Assembly (NCBI GenBank): GCA_964463165.1
Contig: CAYXBK010000002.1
Span: forward strand, 235,672 to 299,671
Direction: 5' to 3'
DNA: 64,000 bases
Origin: UBA7236 sp964463165
Lineage (GTDB): Bacteria; Bacteroidota; Bacteroidia; Chitinophagales; BACL12
Numbering within the stretch: position 1 is the stretch's first letter; every line of letters begins with the position of its first letter. The notes beneath the pieces were generated by a model. The model did not search any database. It saw nothing but the letters and a program-made list of their open reading frames with translations, and had not been told where the DNA came from. Both the position numbers and the translations under genes were made by a program. Shown here piece after piece: positions 24,343-33,677 of this stretch.

Positions 24343-26574
24343 ATGCGCAACGCAGCAAAAAGTTTTATTTATTCTTTTCCGGTTCAGTTAATTGCGCTGC
24401 ATTTAAAACGTAATCATTTTTTGATCTTATTCTGGTTATTTCTGTTCGGAATGATCACAGGCATATTGGGTGAACGCTATGGTGTTTCATTATTATTTCT
24501 GGACCCGGAATATTTAGGCGCTGTTGATTTCAGCAGTTTTTGTATCGTGGGCGCCGCATTTGGCGCATATCTGATGGTATGGCAGGTGACAAGTTATATT
24601 TTATGCGCAAAATATTTTCCGTTTCTCGCAACATTAAACCGCCCGTTCGGAGTGTACTGCCTGAATAATATTTTTTTCCCGGCTTTATTTTTTATCACCT
24701 ATGTTTTTGAAATCATTTCATTTCAGGCAAGTAACGGATTGGTTGACCTGGGTGGAATTGCTTTTCGCGTATTGGGCTTTGTTTTGGGGATGATCACTTG
24801 TATCATGATCACCACAATTTATTTTTTCAGAACCAACAAAAGTATTTTCCAGATCATCGGTGTGATCAAAAAGAAAAATCCTGACCATACAATTGAAATA
24901 AATCCGCAGGAGCCAACACACCTGGAGGTAAGTATTAAACCGAATATAGAAGTTGATTACTATTTAAATCATAATCTCCGGTGGCGGCGTGCACGCTCGG
25001 CAGATCATTATCCCGAATCAATTATTCGTTCTGTTTATAAGCAGCATCACGCAAATGCATTATTTATTGAACTCACGGCACTCATGCTTATAATCCTGCT
25101 TGGTTTTCTGATGGACCGGCCATGGTTCAGAATTCCTGCAGCTTCAAGCATTTTGTTATTACTGGTGATCCTCGTTGTTTTACTGGGCGCATTTTCATAT
25201 TGGCTTGGGAGATGGAAATTATTTTTCTTTTTGATATTAATTCTCAGTGTCGACAGACTAATGCATACTGATTTGCTTACCTATGGCGGCAAAGCATATG
25301 GAATTCAATATGCAAACCCGGCAGCTGTTTATTCAATTGATGCGTTTCGTTCTCTCAGTTCTGAAGAAACCCGACAGAAGGATATTCAACACGGCTTGCA
25401 AATGCTGGAAAACTGGAAGCAAAAATTTCCGGATACAATTCAAAAACCAAAACTGATCATTATGCATTGCAGCGGTGGCGGTTTGCGTGCATCTGCATTT
25501 GTGATGGAGATCTTACAGCATGCCGACAGTATTACGAATGGCAGCCTCATGAAAAACTGTGTGATCATTTCCGGCGCTTCCGGCGGTATGATAGCTGCAT
25601 CCTATTACCGGGAATTATATTACAGAAAAATGAATGGAGAAAATATCAATCTCACGGATGATATATATGCAGATAATATGTCGGACGATTTATTAAATGC
25701 AGTCAGTTTTACAGTTGTGGTAAACGATCTTTTTTATCCCTGGCAAAATTTTACGTACGCAGGAAACACCTACAGGAAAGACCGGGGCTATATGTTTGAA
25801 AAAATACTGAATGAAAATACAAATTCGGTTTTATACAAACCAATTTGCAGTTACCGCGATCCGGAATTTAACATGCAGATTCCCATGATCGTTTACAGCC
25901 CGACGATTATTAATGATGAAAGAAAATTATATATCAGTGCGCAGCCCGTTTCTTATTTATGTGTGCCGCAGGGCCGTGAACATCATATTGCCGCTCCCGA
26001 AATTGATGCGGTGGACTACCGCACTTTACTAAGCAATCATAATCCGGATAGTTTATTATTGCTCAGCGCTATCCGTTTGAATTGCACCTTTCCTTATATC
26101 CTTCCGAATGTGCATCTTCCTACCGAGCCTGAAATTGAAATAATGGATGCCGGTATCCGCGATAATTATGGAATTGAAACATCCGTGCGGTTTGTTGAAA
26201 CATTCAAAGACTGGATCATGAAAAATACAAGCGGAGTAATTGCCGTAAATATTCGCGGGATCGAACAGGAAGTAAAAATTAAACAGGATCTGAGTGAAGG
26301 TGTTTTTGAAAAATTTTTCAGTCCCGTTGGAAATTTATATATGAACTGGGTTGAAATTCAGGATTACCAGAATGATTATCTCCTTAATTATCTCGATGAT
26401 ATACTGGATGGAAATCTCGAAGTGCTCACTTTTGAATATCAACCGACAGAAATAAACAAGCGTACATCCCTGAGCTTCCATTTAACCGCCCGTGAAAAAA
26501 GAGACATAAAAAATGCAGCGGAAAATGCTCAGAATAATGAAACCAGCCGGAAACTTGAAAACCTTCTGAAATAA
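24343..26574 (+). CDS. Membrane-anchored patatin-like phospholipase
   Basis: A 743-residue protein. Its N-terminal about 310 residues are hydrophobic with six or seven likely membrane helices. A patatin lipase domain follows, with HCSGGGLRAS (oxyanion hole), ISGASGGMIAASYY (GxSxG nucleophile Ser) and EIMDAGIRDNYG (catalytic Asp). Patatins hydrolyse acyl esters of membrane lipids. The fusion to a polytopic membrane region suggests action on lipids at the inner membrane. It ends one base short of the convergent rlmD stop. Substrate is unknown. Confidence 0.85.
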   Translation: MRNAAKSFIYSFPVQLIALHLKRNHFLILFWLFLFGMITGILGERYGVSLLFLDPEYLGAVDFSSFCIVGAAFGAYLMVWQVTSYILCAKYFPFLATLNRPFGVYCLNNIFFPALFFITYVFEIISFQASNGLVDLGGIAFRVLGFVLGMITCIMITTIYFFRTNKSIFQIIGVIKKKNPDHTIEINPQEPTHLEVSIKPNIEVDYYLNHNLRWRRARSADHYPESIIRSVYKQHHANALFIELTALMLIILLGFLMDRPWFRIPAASSILLLLVILVVLLGAFSYWLGRWKLFFFLILILSVDRLMHTDLLTYGGKAYGIQYANPAAVYSIDAFRSLSSEETRQKDIQHGLQMLENWKQKFPDTIQKPKLIIMHCSGGGLRASAFVMEILQHADSITNGSLMKNCVIISGASGGMIAASYYRELYYRKMNGENINLTDDIYADNMSDDLLNAVSFTVVVNDLFYPWQNFTYAGNTYRKDRGYMFEKILNENTNSVLYKPICSYRDPEFNMQIPMIVYSPTIINDERKLYISAQPVSYLCVPQGREHHIAAPEIDAVDYRTLLSNHNPDSLLLLSAIRLNCTFPYILPNVHLPTEPEIEIMDAGIRDNYGIETSVRFVETFKDWIMKNTSGVIAVNIRGIEQEVKIKQDLSEGVFEKFFSPVGNLYMNWVEIQDYQNDYLLNYLDDILDGNLEVLTFEYQPTEINKRTSLSFHLTAREKRDIKNAAENAQNNETSRKLENLLK

Positions 26575-26575
26575 T

Positions 26576-27994
26576 TTAATTCGCTTCTTCTTTTAATTTC
26601 AATAAGGCGACATTTTCAACATGATAGGATTGCGGAAACATATCAACCGGCTGCAATTTTATCACCGTATATTTTTCTGATAGTATTTGAATATCACGAG
26701 CCTGCGTTACAGGGTTGCAACTTACATACACAATTTTATCGGGAGCGAGTTCAAGTAATTTCAGGCATACATCTTTATGCATACCTGCACGCGGAGGATC
26801 TGTGATCACAATATCGGCACGGCCATATTCTGCAATAAATGCATCTGTAAAAATTTTCACCATATCACCGGCAACAAAACTGCAATTACTTATTTGATTT
26901 TCAAGGGCATTCATTTTTGCATCTTCAATTGCCGCATCAATTAATTCGACACCAATAACTTTTTTTGCGGATTTTGCAGCGAGCAATGCAATGCTTCCCA
27001 GGCCTGTATAAAAATCATATACAATGTCGGTGTTTTTTATTTCAGCAAGTTCAAGTGTTATATGGTACAAATTTGCAGCCTGTGCAGGATTGGTTTGAAA
27101 AAATGATTTCGGGCCAAGATGATATTTAATTTCATCGATCTGTTCGATCATGTATTTTTCGCCTGCATACAATATTACTTCCTGATCGTAAATCACATCG
27201 TTTGATTTCTGATTGATGCAATAATACAGCGACGTAATTTCCGGAAATGCCTGCTTCAGGTGATCGAGCATTGGAAATAACCATTGCGGCTGATCTTGCG
27301 CAACAACAACGATCACCATCAGATCATGTACGGAAGTATTGCGGATAATCAGGTTTCGTAAATAGCCCGTTTGATTCCGCAAATCATAAAATGGAAGATC
27401 ATGCAATATTCCATATGCTTTCATCGCAAGGCGGATTTCATTCGAAAGCGACGGTTGCAGATAACAATGTTTAATATCAAATACGTTTGCAAATTGTTTG
27501 CGCACATGAAATCCCAATGCGGGTTTCTTCTCTGATTGCTGTTCTTTTGAAAAATCAGGTGAATTGATATATCCCGCATTTGTAAATGTAAATTCCATTT
27601 TGTTGCGGTAATATTTATCATGCGGTGAGGCAATTATTTTTCCTAATGCCGGCAGCTGCACAAATTTTCCGATGCGGCGGAAGGCATCCTGCACGAGTTG
27701 TTGTTTGAATTCCAGTTGTGTTTCATAACTTACATTCTGCCATGTACAACCGCCACAAACCTGAAAATGATCACAAAACGGTTGCACTCTTAATGCGGAA
27801 TAATTGCGAAATGCTTTCACATAACCCATATCATAATCTTTCCGCTTTCGGGTTACCTGCACATCCACAACATCTCCGGGCACAACCTGCTCCACAAAAA
27901 GCACTTTGCCGTTTACTCTTCCCATTCCAATACCGCCGTCTGCAATATTTTCAATCGTTACTTCTTCGTACAATTTTAATTTACCCCTGCTCAT
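26576..27994 (-). CDS. rlmD: 23S rRNA (uracil-C5)-methyltransferase, RlmD type
   Basis: A 472-residue RumA/RlmD-family enzyme that methylates uracil C5 in 23S rRNA using SAM. The N-terminal TRAM domain (about 5-60) is followed by a Fe-S cluster motif (CDHFQVCGGCTWQ, with a further Cys in KHCYLQP). The Rossmann methyltransferase part has FFQTNPAQAANLY, DFYTGLGSIALLAA, GVELIDAAIEDAK, TDPPRAGM and VYVSCNPVTQARD (catalytic Cys). The paralogue RlmC or tRNA-type TrmA cannot be excluded, but the TRAM and Fe-S motifs favour RlmD. Promoter box at 28016-28023. Confidence 0.88.
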   Translation of the reverse strand: MSRGKLKLYEEVTIENIADGGIGMGRVNGKVLFVEQVVPGDVVDVQVTRKRKDYDMGYVKAFRNYSALRVQPFCDHFQVCGGCTWQNVSYETQLEFKQQLVQDAFRRIGKFVQLPALGKIIASPHDKYYRNKMEFTFTNAGYINSPDFSKEQQSEKKPALGFHVRKQFANVFDIKHCYLQPSLSNEIRLAMKAYGILHDLPFYDLRNQTGYLRNLIIRNTSVHDLMVIVVVAQDQPQWLFPMLDHLKQAFPEITSLYYCINQKSNDVIYDQEVILYAGEKYMIEQIDEIKYHLGPKSFFQTNPAQAANLYHITLELAEIKNTDIVYDFYTGLGSIALLAAKSAKKVIGVELIDAAIEDAKMNALENQISNCSFVAGDMVKIFTDAFIAEYGRADIVITDPPRAGMHKDVCLKLLELAPDKIVYVSCNPVTQARDIQILSEKYTVIKLQPVDMFPQSYHVENVALLKLKEEAN

Positions 27995-28015
27995 TTTCTT
28001 TTTTCAATTCTGCGT

Positions 28016-28023
28016 CAAATATA
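28016..28023 (-). promoter_or_regulatory. -7 box of rlmD
   Basis: The reverse strand reads TATATTTG, 21 nt upstream of the rlmD ATG, in the 62-bp gap after the preceding same-strand gene. Confidence 0.5.
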
Positions 28024-28056
28024 CAATGAACACAGGATGCAGAATATAGAGATCGT

Positions 28057-29934
28057 TTACAAACGCACAATTGTTTTCGTATCAAAATGTTGTCCGTTCA
28101 AATTAATATCAAGCAGATAATTACCCGGGGTGAGTTCTTCAGTTGAAAATGTGAATTTATTTTTTCCTTCACGGGCTTTTGCATTCAATAAATATTTAAC
28201 GAGGTTTCCCTGCATATCATAGATGCGGAATTGAATTGAACCTGAAGCCGGTAAAATAAATTCCGTCGAAAAATAATTTTGCATTGGGTTCGGATAAATT
28301 GAAGCCTGGTTTTGTATTGCGATCTGTTCAATTTCCGTATTTGGTTCAACAGTACTTCTCAAGCCTGCAATCCATGTTGCATTATTTCTTTGCACATAAG
28401 GGAAGCCATCAATAAATTTTCCGAAGTTTCCGCTCACCCAAACTACTCCCGGTTCGTCATATTTTCTCTGCGAGCCGGTATAATCGCCCCATCGCTCGTA
28501 CGTACCGCTTAAAATATTTACATAACTGTCGCCGGTTTTAATATTTACCAGCGGAGAATAATCTCCCCAATTATAAAACACTGCACTCATGCCCGCATAC
28601 ACGGTGGGTGCAGAATGATCAAATGAAATAATGGATTGATTGTCTCCGTCAAATTTTCCCGTATAGGAAATATTCGGATAACCGAGGTCGAGTGTATCAT
28701 CACCGATGATATGTCCGTGAATATTTTTTGCGCCGTCGAGATCGGTAATTATGCCATGATAAATTCCACAAAAACCTCTTGCAGGATCAAGTGTATTTGA
28801 AACAAATTGTATTTCGCCATCTTCAAAATAACTGCCGAGTATCCTTCCGTCGTTTGTATCAAAAATATGTGAATTATATTGTCTTGCCTGTGGTGGAACG
28901 CCATAATGCAGATCTGCAAGTGAATAATCAACCGTTAATTCGGTTTCCGGATCATCAAGTGTTCCGGTAATATGCACGATGAATATTGTATCATTTGATG
29001 GAGAAAAATTCCTGTTTGATAAAAAATACATGTCGGGCCCATATGTTGTTTCTCCGCCTTTCACCGGATTTAAATTGCGCACGGGAAATCCTCCGAAGAA
29101 AATACTGTCGTAGTACACCGCATTCACCGGAGCGGCGATATAACCGCTGTCGAGGCTCATTTGCCAAATCAAAGTCTCACTGAATCCTGTTTGCCATGGT
29201 TCACCCGGAATAATTAAATTTCCCGTGATGAATAATTCGTGTTCCGTTAATGCAAGCATTGGAAAATCGGTCCAGCGGTCGTTGTCTTTCGGATTACCCG
29301 GCAATGCATAAAAATTCCAATTACCGAGCGGATCATTCGTTTCTGAAAATGCAACAATTATATCAGTTGATGCAGGTGTAAATCCGCTTAAAAAAACAAT
29401 AATGAATTTATCGGCCCGCGGATCGTACATCACTTTCGGATCATATTTCGAATCGGTAATTCCAAGTGTATCTGCAAAATCGTATAAAGAAACAGTAGAT
29501 AATAAAGTGCCATCGCTGTTATAAAAATAAATCACCGAATTGATAACGGAAATAATTTTTCCGCCGTTTGAAATCGCCATATCATTATCATTCGGCACAC
29601 TGTTTCCCATTACATTTCCCTCCCATCCGGCATAGATTTCAGGCTCTGAAAGTGTTTCGGTTTCAGTTGTTTTATTAAACAGATCCGGCTGCTGGTGCGG
29701 ATCACCATACAAGGTATTTTTTAAATCAATAAGATAGCGCTGATAACTTCCTGAACCGGGCGCCGGCATTTCAAAATTTAACAATTGCGGATCCCAGTGA
29801 TGCGAAATATTCCGGACAGAAATTTTTGCAGACGGGCTGATGGTAAATAATTCAGAGCGCACGGGTGCAGCCTGTTGTGCTGTAACCGAAAAATATCCGG
29901 ATAGGAATAGAATCAGGTAAACAATTCTTCGCAT
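28057..29934 (-). CDS. Large secreted protein with type IX sorting domain
   Basis: A 625-residue exported protein. The signal peptide is MRRIVYLILFLSGYFSVTAQ. The body (about 95-530) is beta-rich with phrases such as DNDMAISNGGKIISVINSVIYFYNSDG and DPRADKFIIVFLSGF, consistent with a beta-propeller. No catalytic motif is recognised. The final about 80 residues (SIYPNPMQNYFSTEFILPASG ... GNYLLDINLNGQHFDTKTIVRL) are a type IX C-terminal sorting domain. It therefore likely ends up on the surface or outside the cell through the PorU/PorV route. Function is unknown. Confidence 0.8.
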   Translation of the reverse strand: MRRIVYLILFLSGYFSVTAQQAAPVRSELFTISPSAKISVRNISHHWDPQLLNFEMPAPGSGSYQRYLIDLKNTLYGDPHQQPDLFNKTTETETLSEPEIYAGWEGNVMGNSVPNDNDMAISNGGKIISVINSVIYFYNSDGTLLSTVSLYDFADTLGITDSKYDPKVMYDPRADKFIIVFLSGFTPASTDIIVAFSETNDPLGNWNFYALPGNPKDNDRWTDFPMLALTEHELFITGNLIIPGEPWQTGFSETLIWQMSLDSGYIAAPVNAVYYDSIFFGGFPVRNLNPVKGGETTYGPDMYFLSNRNFSPSNDTIFIVHITGTLDDPETELTVDYSLADLHYGVPPQARQYNSHIFDTNDGRILGSYFEDGEIQFVSNTLDPARGFCGIYHGIITDLDGAKNIHGHIIGDDTLDLGYPNISYTGKFDGDNQSIISFDHSAPTVYAGMSAVFYNWGDYSPLVNIKTGDSYVNILSGTYERWGDYTGSQRKYDEPGVVWVSGNFGKFIDGFPYVQRNNATWIAGLRSTVEPNTEIEQIAIQNQASIYPNPMQNYFSTEFILPASGSIQFRIYDMQGNLVKYLLNAKAREGKNKFTFSTEELTPGNYLLDINLNGQHFDTKTIVRL

Positions 29935-29978
29935 AAAAAAACTTTATACGAATTTACGGAGAATTAAAGAAATGAATG

Positions 29979-31139
29979 TTAAGCTACTTCAGCCGCATGT
30001 GTAAATGCCATAAATCGTTTATCCACTTTTGCAAGTGCATTTGCAATCCCTTCCGCCGATTTATCCCAATTAAATGCCTGTTTTGCTTTTGCAATATTTT
30101 TCGCCTTTGCAAAATAATATTCTTTGTTCTGAACAAATTTCAGGATGGCATTTTTCAGATCACCGATATTTTCAGGATCAAAATAAATCGCATCTTCTCC
30201 TGCAACTTCCGGAAGGCTGGCCCGGTTGGATGAGATAACCGGTACACCGCAATATCTCGCTTCGAGTGCAGGAATTCCGAACCCTTCAAACAAGGATGGG
30301 TATACCATTGCATCTGCAGACGCGACCAATTGCGTTAAATCACCTAATTGCAAATGTCCTGTAAAAATCACATCGTCTTTAAATTCCATGTTCTCGTATA
30401 ATTGTGTAGTCTCATCTGTTTTCCAGGCCATCCGGCCGGCGATCACCAGTTTCAGATCGGTCCCGCCTTCCTTTCTCACCTCATCATAAGCCTGCAATAA
30501 ATTCTTCACATTTTTTCGCGGGTGAATGGAGCCGACGTATAACAAAAAGTTTTTTCCCCGGGTAAAATTTTGGCGTGTAATAAATTTCTCTTCTTCTGCC
30601 AATGGAATATATAATTCACTTGCACCATTATGCACCACATCTATTTTGTCGGGATTGATATGATATCTTTCCACGATATCTTTTTTTGAAAATTCACTTA
30701 CTGAAATAATGCGTGCAGCTTTTTTTGCATAGATCGGTGTAAATTTTCTGTAGAATTTACTCACAATTGCAGGTGTATGTTCCGGGTAATGTTCGAAGCC
30801 GAGGTCGTGCACCACCATCACCGTCGGTACATGTGTTTTCAAAGAAAGAAATCCGTCGGTTGATAAAAAAATATCAGGTTTATATCGTTTAAAAACTTTT
30901 GGTAAAGAATAATCGAACCAGAATTGCCAGAGGTAGGGATGCCTTGCAGGTGGCCAAACTTTTACCGGGATAATATTATCAGAAAAAATAAATTCTTCAT
31001 CCCAATCGCGGTCGAATAAAAATAAAAACCGGTGCTGAGGATATTGTTGCGTGAGGCGTTTCATGGTTTCATATGTAAACCATCCTATCCCCTCCAGTTT
31101 ATCCTTTAAAAGGAAACGGGTATTAACAGCTACAAGCAT
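29979..31139 (-). CDS. Glycosyltransferase family 4
   Basis: A 386-residue retaining GT-B glycosyltransferase of the GT4/WcaI-like group. The N-terminal acceptor domain has VNTRFLLKDKLEGIGWFTYE. The C-terminal donor domain has LLYVGSIHPRKNVKNLLQAY and the EGFGIPALEARYCGVPVI motif (E-x7-E), then NRASLPEVAGEDAIYFDP. It probably adds a sugar to a lipid-linked surface polysaccharide. It is divergent from the flippase-Wzz-ligase cassette, with a 136-bp gap. Donor and acceptor are unknown. Confidence 0.9.
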   Translation of the reverse strand: MLVAVNTRFLLKDKLEGIGWFTYETMKRLTQQYPQHRFLFLFDRDWDEEFIFSDNIIPVKVWPPARHPYLWQFWFDYSLPKVFKRYKPDIFLSTDGFLSLKTHVPTVMVVHDLGFEHYPEHTPAIVSKFYRKFTPIYAKKAARIISVSEFSKKDIVERYHINPDKIDVVHNGASELYIPLAEEEKFITRQNFTRGKNFLLYVGSIHPRKNVKNLLQAYDEVRKEGGTDLKLVIAGRMAWKTDETTQLYENMEFKDDVIFTGHLQLGDLTQLVASADAMVYPSLFEGFGIPALEARYCGVPVISSNRASLPEVAGEDAIYFDPENIGDLKNAILKFVQNKEYYFAKAKNIAKAKQAFNWDKSAEGIANALAKVDKRFMAFTHAAEVA

Positions 31140-31275
31140 GTTATTAAATTTAAGTTTTCACACAATAACTGAAAAGGGTAGAAGTCTGGCGCCGATGTAA
31201 AATAGTTAGGTAGAATTGTATCGCTAGATGTTAATTTGAGGCAATAATAACTATTTTTAGCGCACAAACAAAAAA

Positions 31276-32733
31276 ATGAAGAGAAATTTTATCAGCAACC
31301 TGGGGTTCCTTCTGTTTGTGAACCTGCTGGTAAAGCCTTTCTGGATTCTGGGCATCGACCGCACCGTTCAAAACACGGTTGGATCAGCAGATTACGGTAT
31401 CTATTTCACACTCTTTAATTTTTCTTTATTGTTTCAGGTGGTGCTTGATTTTGGTTTTAATAATTTCAACAACAGGCAAATTGCACAGGCGCCGGAACGC
31501 ATTAAAGATTATTTTTCAACCACGCTTATAGCGAAATTCATTTTCGTAATTCTTTACACCATTCTGATTTTTATTGCTGCTTTCGGAATTCATTTTAATT
31601 CTTATCAAATGGAAGTATTGTTGCTGATGGTGATCATGCAGGTATTGCTTTCCTATTATTCATTTCTGCGGTCGAATATTGCGGCGATGCAATTTTTTAA
31701 AACCGATGCTGTATTATCTGTGCTTGATAAAATTATCACATGTATGATTTGCTCAGTTCTGATCTGGGGGAATTTTCCCGGTATTAAAATCACGATTGAA
31801 AATTTCATCTGGGTACAAATTATCGGCTACCTGCTTGCAGGCACTATTGCAACTTTCATTGTATTTAAATATGCAAAAGGAATAAAATGGCATTTCAATA
31901 AACTGCTTGTAAAAGATATTATCAGAAAAAGTTTTCCGTATGCATTGCTCGGATTTTTAATGACGGTTTATTACAGGGTGGATGCGGTAATGATCGAGCG
32001 ATTATCCGGCCCGGATGGAAGCACGGAGGCCGGTATTTATGCATCGGCATTCCGTTTATTGGATTCACTCAATATTCTCGGTTATCTGATGGCAGGAATT
32101 TTATTGCCTTTATTCGCCAAAATGATTTCATCCAAACAGGATATCCGCCATTTGTTTGACCTCAGTTTTAAATTGATGCTCGTGATAAGTGTTTCATCCG
32201 GCATCAGTATTTTATTTTACCGTGAACCGATCATGGAATTATTATATATCAGTGGTGATGTTTATTCGGCGCAGATTCTGGGCTTGCTCATGATCAGTTT
32301 TATTTCCATCAGTATCATTTACGTATTCGGCAGTTTATTAACCGCCAACGGAAGTATTCGTATCCTGAATCAAATATCGCTTGCCGGCCTTGCTGTAAAT
32401 GTGGCGGTTAATTTTTTCCTGATCCCTTCCGAAAAAGCATTAGGCGCATCGATTGCAACTGTTTTCACACAGATTTTAGTACTGGTTGCACATATGATCG
32501 CGGTCAACCGGAAATTCAATTTTAGTTTTCGGGAGAAAAAATGGCTGCAATCTGCAGTTTATATTCTGCTCGTGATCGGGGTGAATTACCTGATCATACT
32601 CCTCAATTTTGGATGGGGCATCAAATTCCTGCTTGCCTGCATGATTTCAGTTATTGTTTCACTTCTCACCGGATTATTTAAAATAAATGAGCTTGCCGGT
32701 GAAGTGCGCACCCTTCTGAGCAGGAAGGTTTAA
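31276..32733 (+). CDS. Polysaccharide flippase (Wzx/MATE-like)
   Basis: A 485-residue protein with 12-14 hydrophobic segments and the polysaccharide-biosynthesis exporter pattern: NLGFLLFVNLLVKPFWILG at the start, SADYGIYFTLFNFS, DFGFNNFNNRQIA, and YYRVDAVMIERLSGPD..GIYASAFRLLD in the middle. It is inferred to flip lipid-linked oligosaccharides across the inner membrane. It is first in a three-gene same-strand group with a chain-length regulator and an O-antigen ligase/polymerase. Confidence 0.9.
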   Translation: MKRNFISNLGFLLFVNLLVKPFWILGIDRTVQNTVGSADYGIYFTLFNFSLLFQVVLDFGFNNFNNRQIAQAPERIKDYFSTTLIAKFIFVILYTILIFIAAFGIHFNSYQMEVLLLMVIMQVLLSYYSFLRSNIAAMQFFKTDAVLSVLDKIITCMICSVLIWGNFPGIKITIENFIWVQIIGYLLAGTIATFIVFKYAKGIKWHFNKLLVKDIIRKSFPYALLGFLMTVYYRVDAVMIERLSGPDGSTEAGIYASAFRLLDSLNILGYLMAGILLPLFAKMISSKQDIRHLFDLSFKLMLVISVSSGISILFYREPIMELLYISGDVYSAQILGLLMISFISISIIYVFGSLLTANGSIRILNQISLAGLAVNVAVNFFLIPSEKALGASIATVFTQILVLVAHMIAVNRKFNFSFREKKWLQSAVYILLVIGVNYLIILLNFGWGIKFLLACMISVIVSLLTGLFKINELAGEVRTLLSRKV

Positions 32734-32750
32734 CTCTGCCTGAGTTTTCA

Positions 32751-32758
32751 TACATTTG
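32751..32758 (+). promoter_or_regulatory. -7 box of the Wzz-like gene
   Basis: TACATTTG fits TAnnTTTG, 19 nt before the ATG at 32778. The region 19 nt upstream reads GTTT, a partial -33 match. It lies in the 44-bp gap after the flippase gene. Confidence 0.4.
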
Positions 32759-32777
32759 CAGGCAAATTTTCGAAAAA

Positions 32778-33677
32778 ATGGCTCAGTCTAACGATCTTAC
32801 CGAACTCTTAAAAATTATATACAAATGGCGCAAACCGACAATTATAATAGTGCTGGTGGCAATTGCCTTAAGCTGTATAATTACCTGGTTCTTTATGCCT
32901 GATTATTATAAATCCACTATCAATTTTTATCCCTCCAACCCGATCATGAACGACAGGCAAGTGTTATACAGCCAAAGTGCAGGGGAAATTGAAATCGATT
33001 ATTTCGGAAGTTCAGGTGATGTTGACAGGATTCTGACACTTGCACATACAAGCAGTATCATCGATTATATCATTAACCAATATCATTTGATTCAGCATTA
33101 CGGTATTGATTCAACAAAAACACTTGCACGTTATAATACAAAGAAAAAATTCGAAAATAATTACAGTGTGATCGAAACTGAATATGGTGCAATTGAAATT
33201 TCCGTTTGGGATACAAATCCGGACACAGCCGCATCAATTGCAAATCATATTGCCTATACGATCGATAATCATAATAAAGATATGATCCTGCGTGATAAGC
33301 GATTAATTGTTGAAACATTTAAAAAGCAATTGAAAGCAAAAGAAGCCGTAGTTGAAAATTTAAAAGATTCGATTGCAGAGATGCGCAACCAAAATGTAAA
33401 TTCGGAAGAATTAGTTGTGCTTGAAGGAAAATTAGAAGCAGCTGTTGCTGATTATACAACTGATAAAAAAATTCTCGAACAAAACCAGACAACAGTAAAT
33501 ACCGATTTTTCAACTATCCATATAACTGAAGCTGCGTATCCGGCCGTGCGAAAAGATAAACCGGTGCGTTCGTTAATCGTGATCGGTGTTGCACTCGGCA
33601 CATTTTTATTTATGATCATCCTTGCGGTGCTGGCGGAAAACTTCAAAAAAATAAAAAATCAGCTGAAAAATGCTTAA
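32778..33677 (+). CDS. Wzz/chain-length determinant protein
   Basis: A 299-residue polysaccharide co-polymerase of the Wzz type without a kinase domain. One N-terminal membrane helix (about 21-44, PTIIIVLVAIALSCIITWFF) and one near the C-terminus (about 270-290) bracket a periplasmic, coiled-coil-rich domain (KQLKAKEAVVENLKDSIAEM). A Pro-rich AAYPAVRKDKPVRS segment precedes the second helix, as in the family. It is expected to set glycan chain length. Its last 8 bp overlap the next gene. Confidence 0.85.
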   Translation: MAQSNDLTELLKIIYKWRKPTIIIVLVAIALSCIITWFFMPDYYKSTINFYPSNPIMNDRQVLYSQSAGEIEIDYFGSSGDVDRILTLAHTSSIIDYIINQYHLIQHYGIDSTKTLARYNTKKKFENNYSVIETEYGAIEISVWDTNPDTAASIANHIAYTIDNHNKDMILRDKRLIVETFKKQLKAKEAVVENLKDSIAEMRNQNVNSEELVVLEGKLEAAVADYTTDKKILEQNQTTVNTDFSTIHITEAAYPAVRKDKPVRSLIVIGVALGTFLFMIILAVLAENFKKIKNQLKNA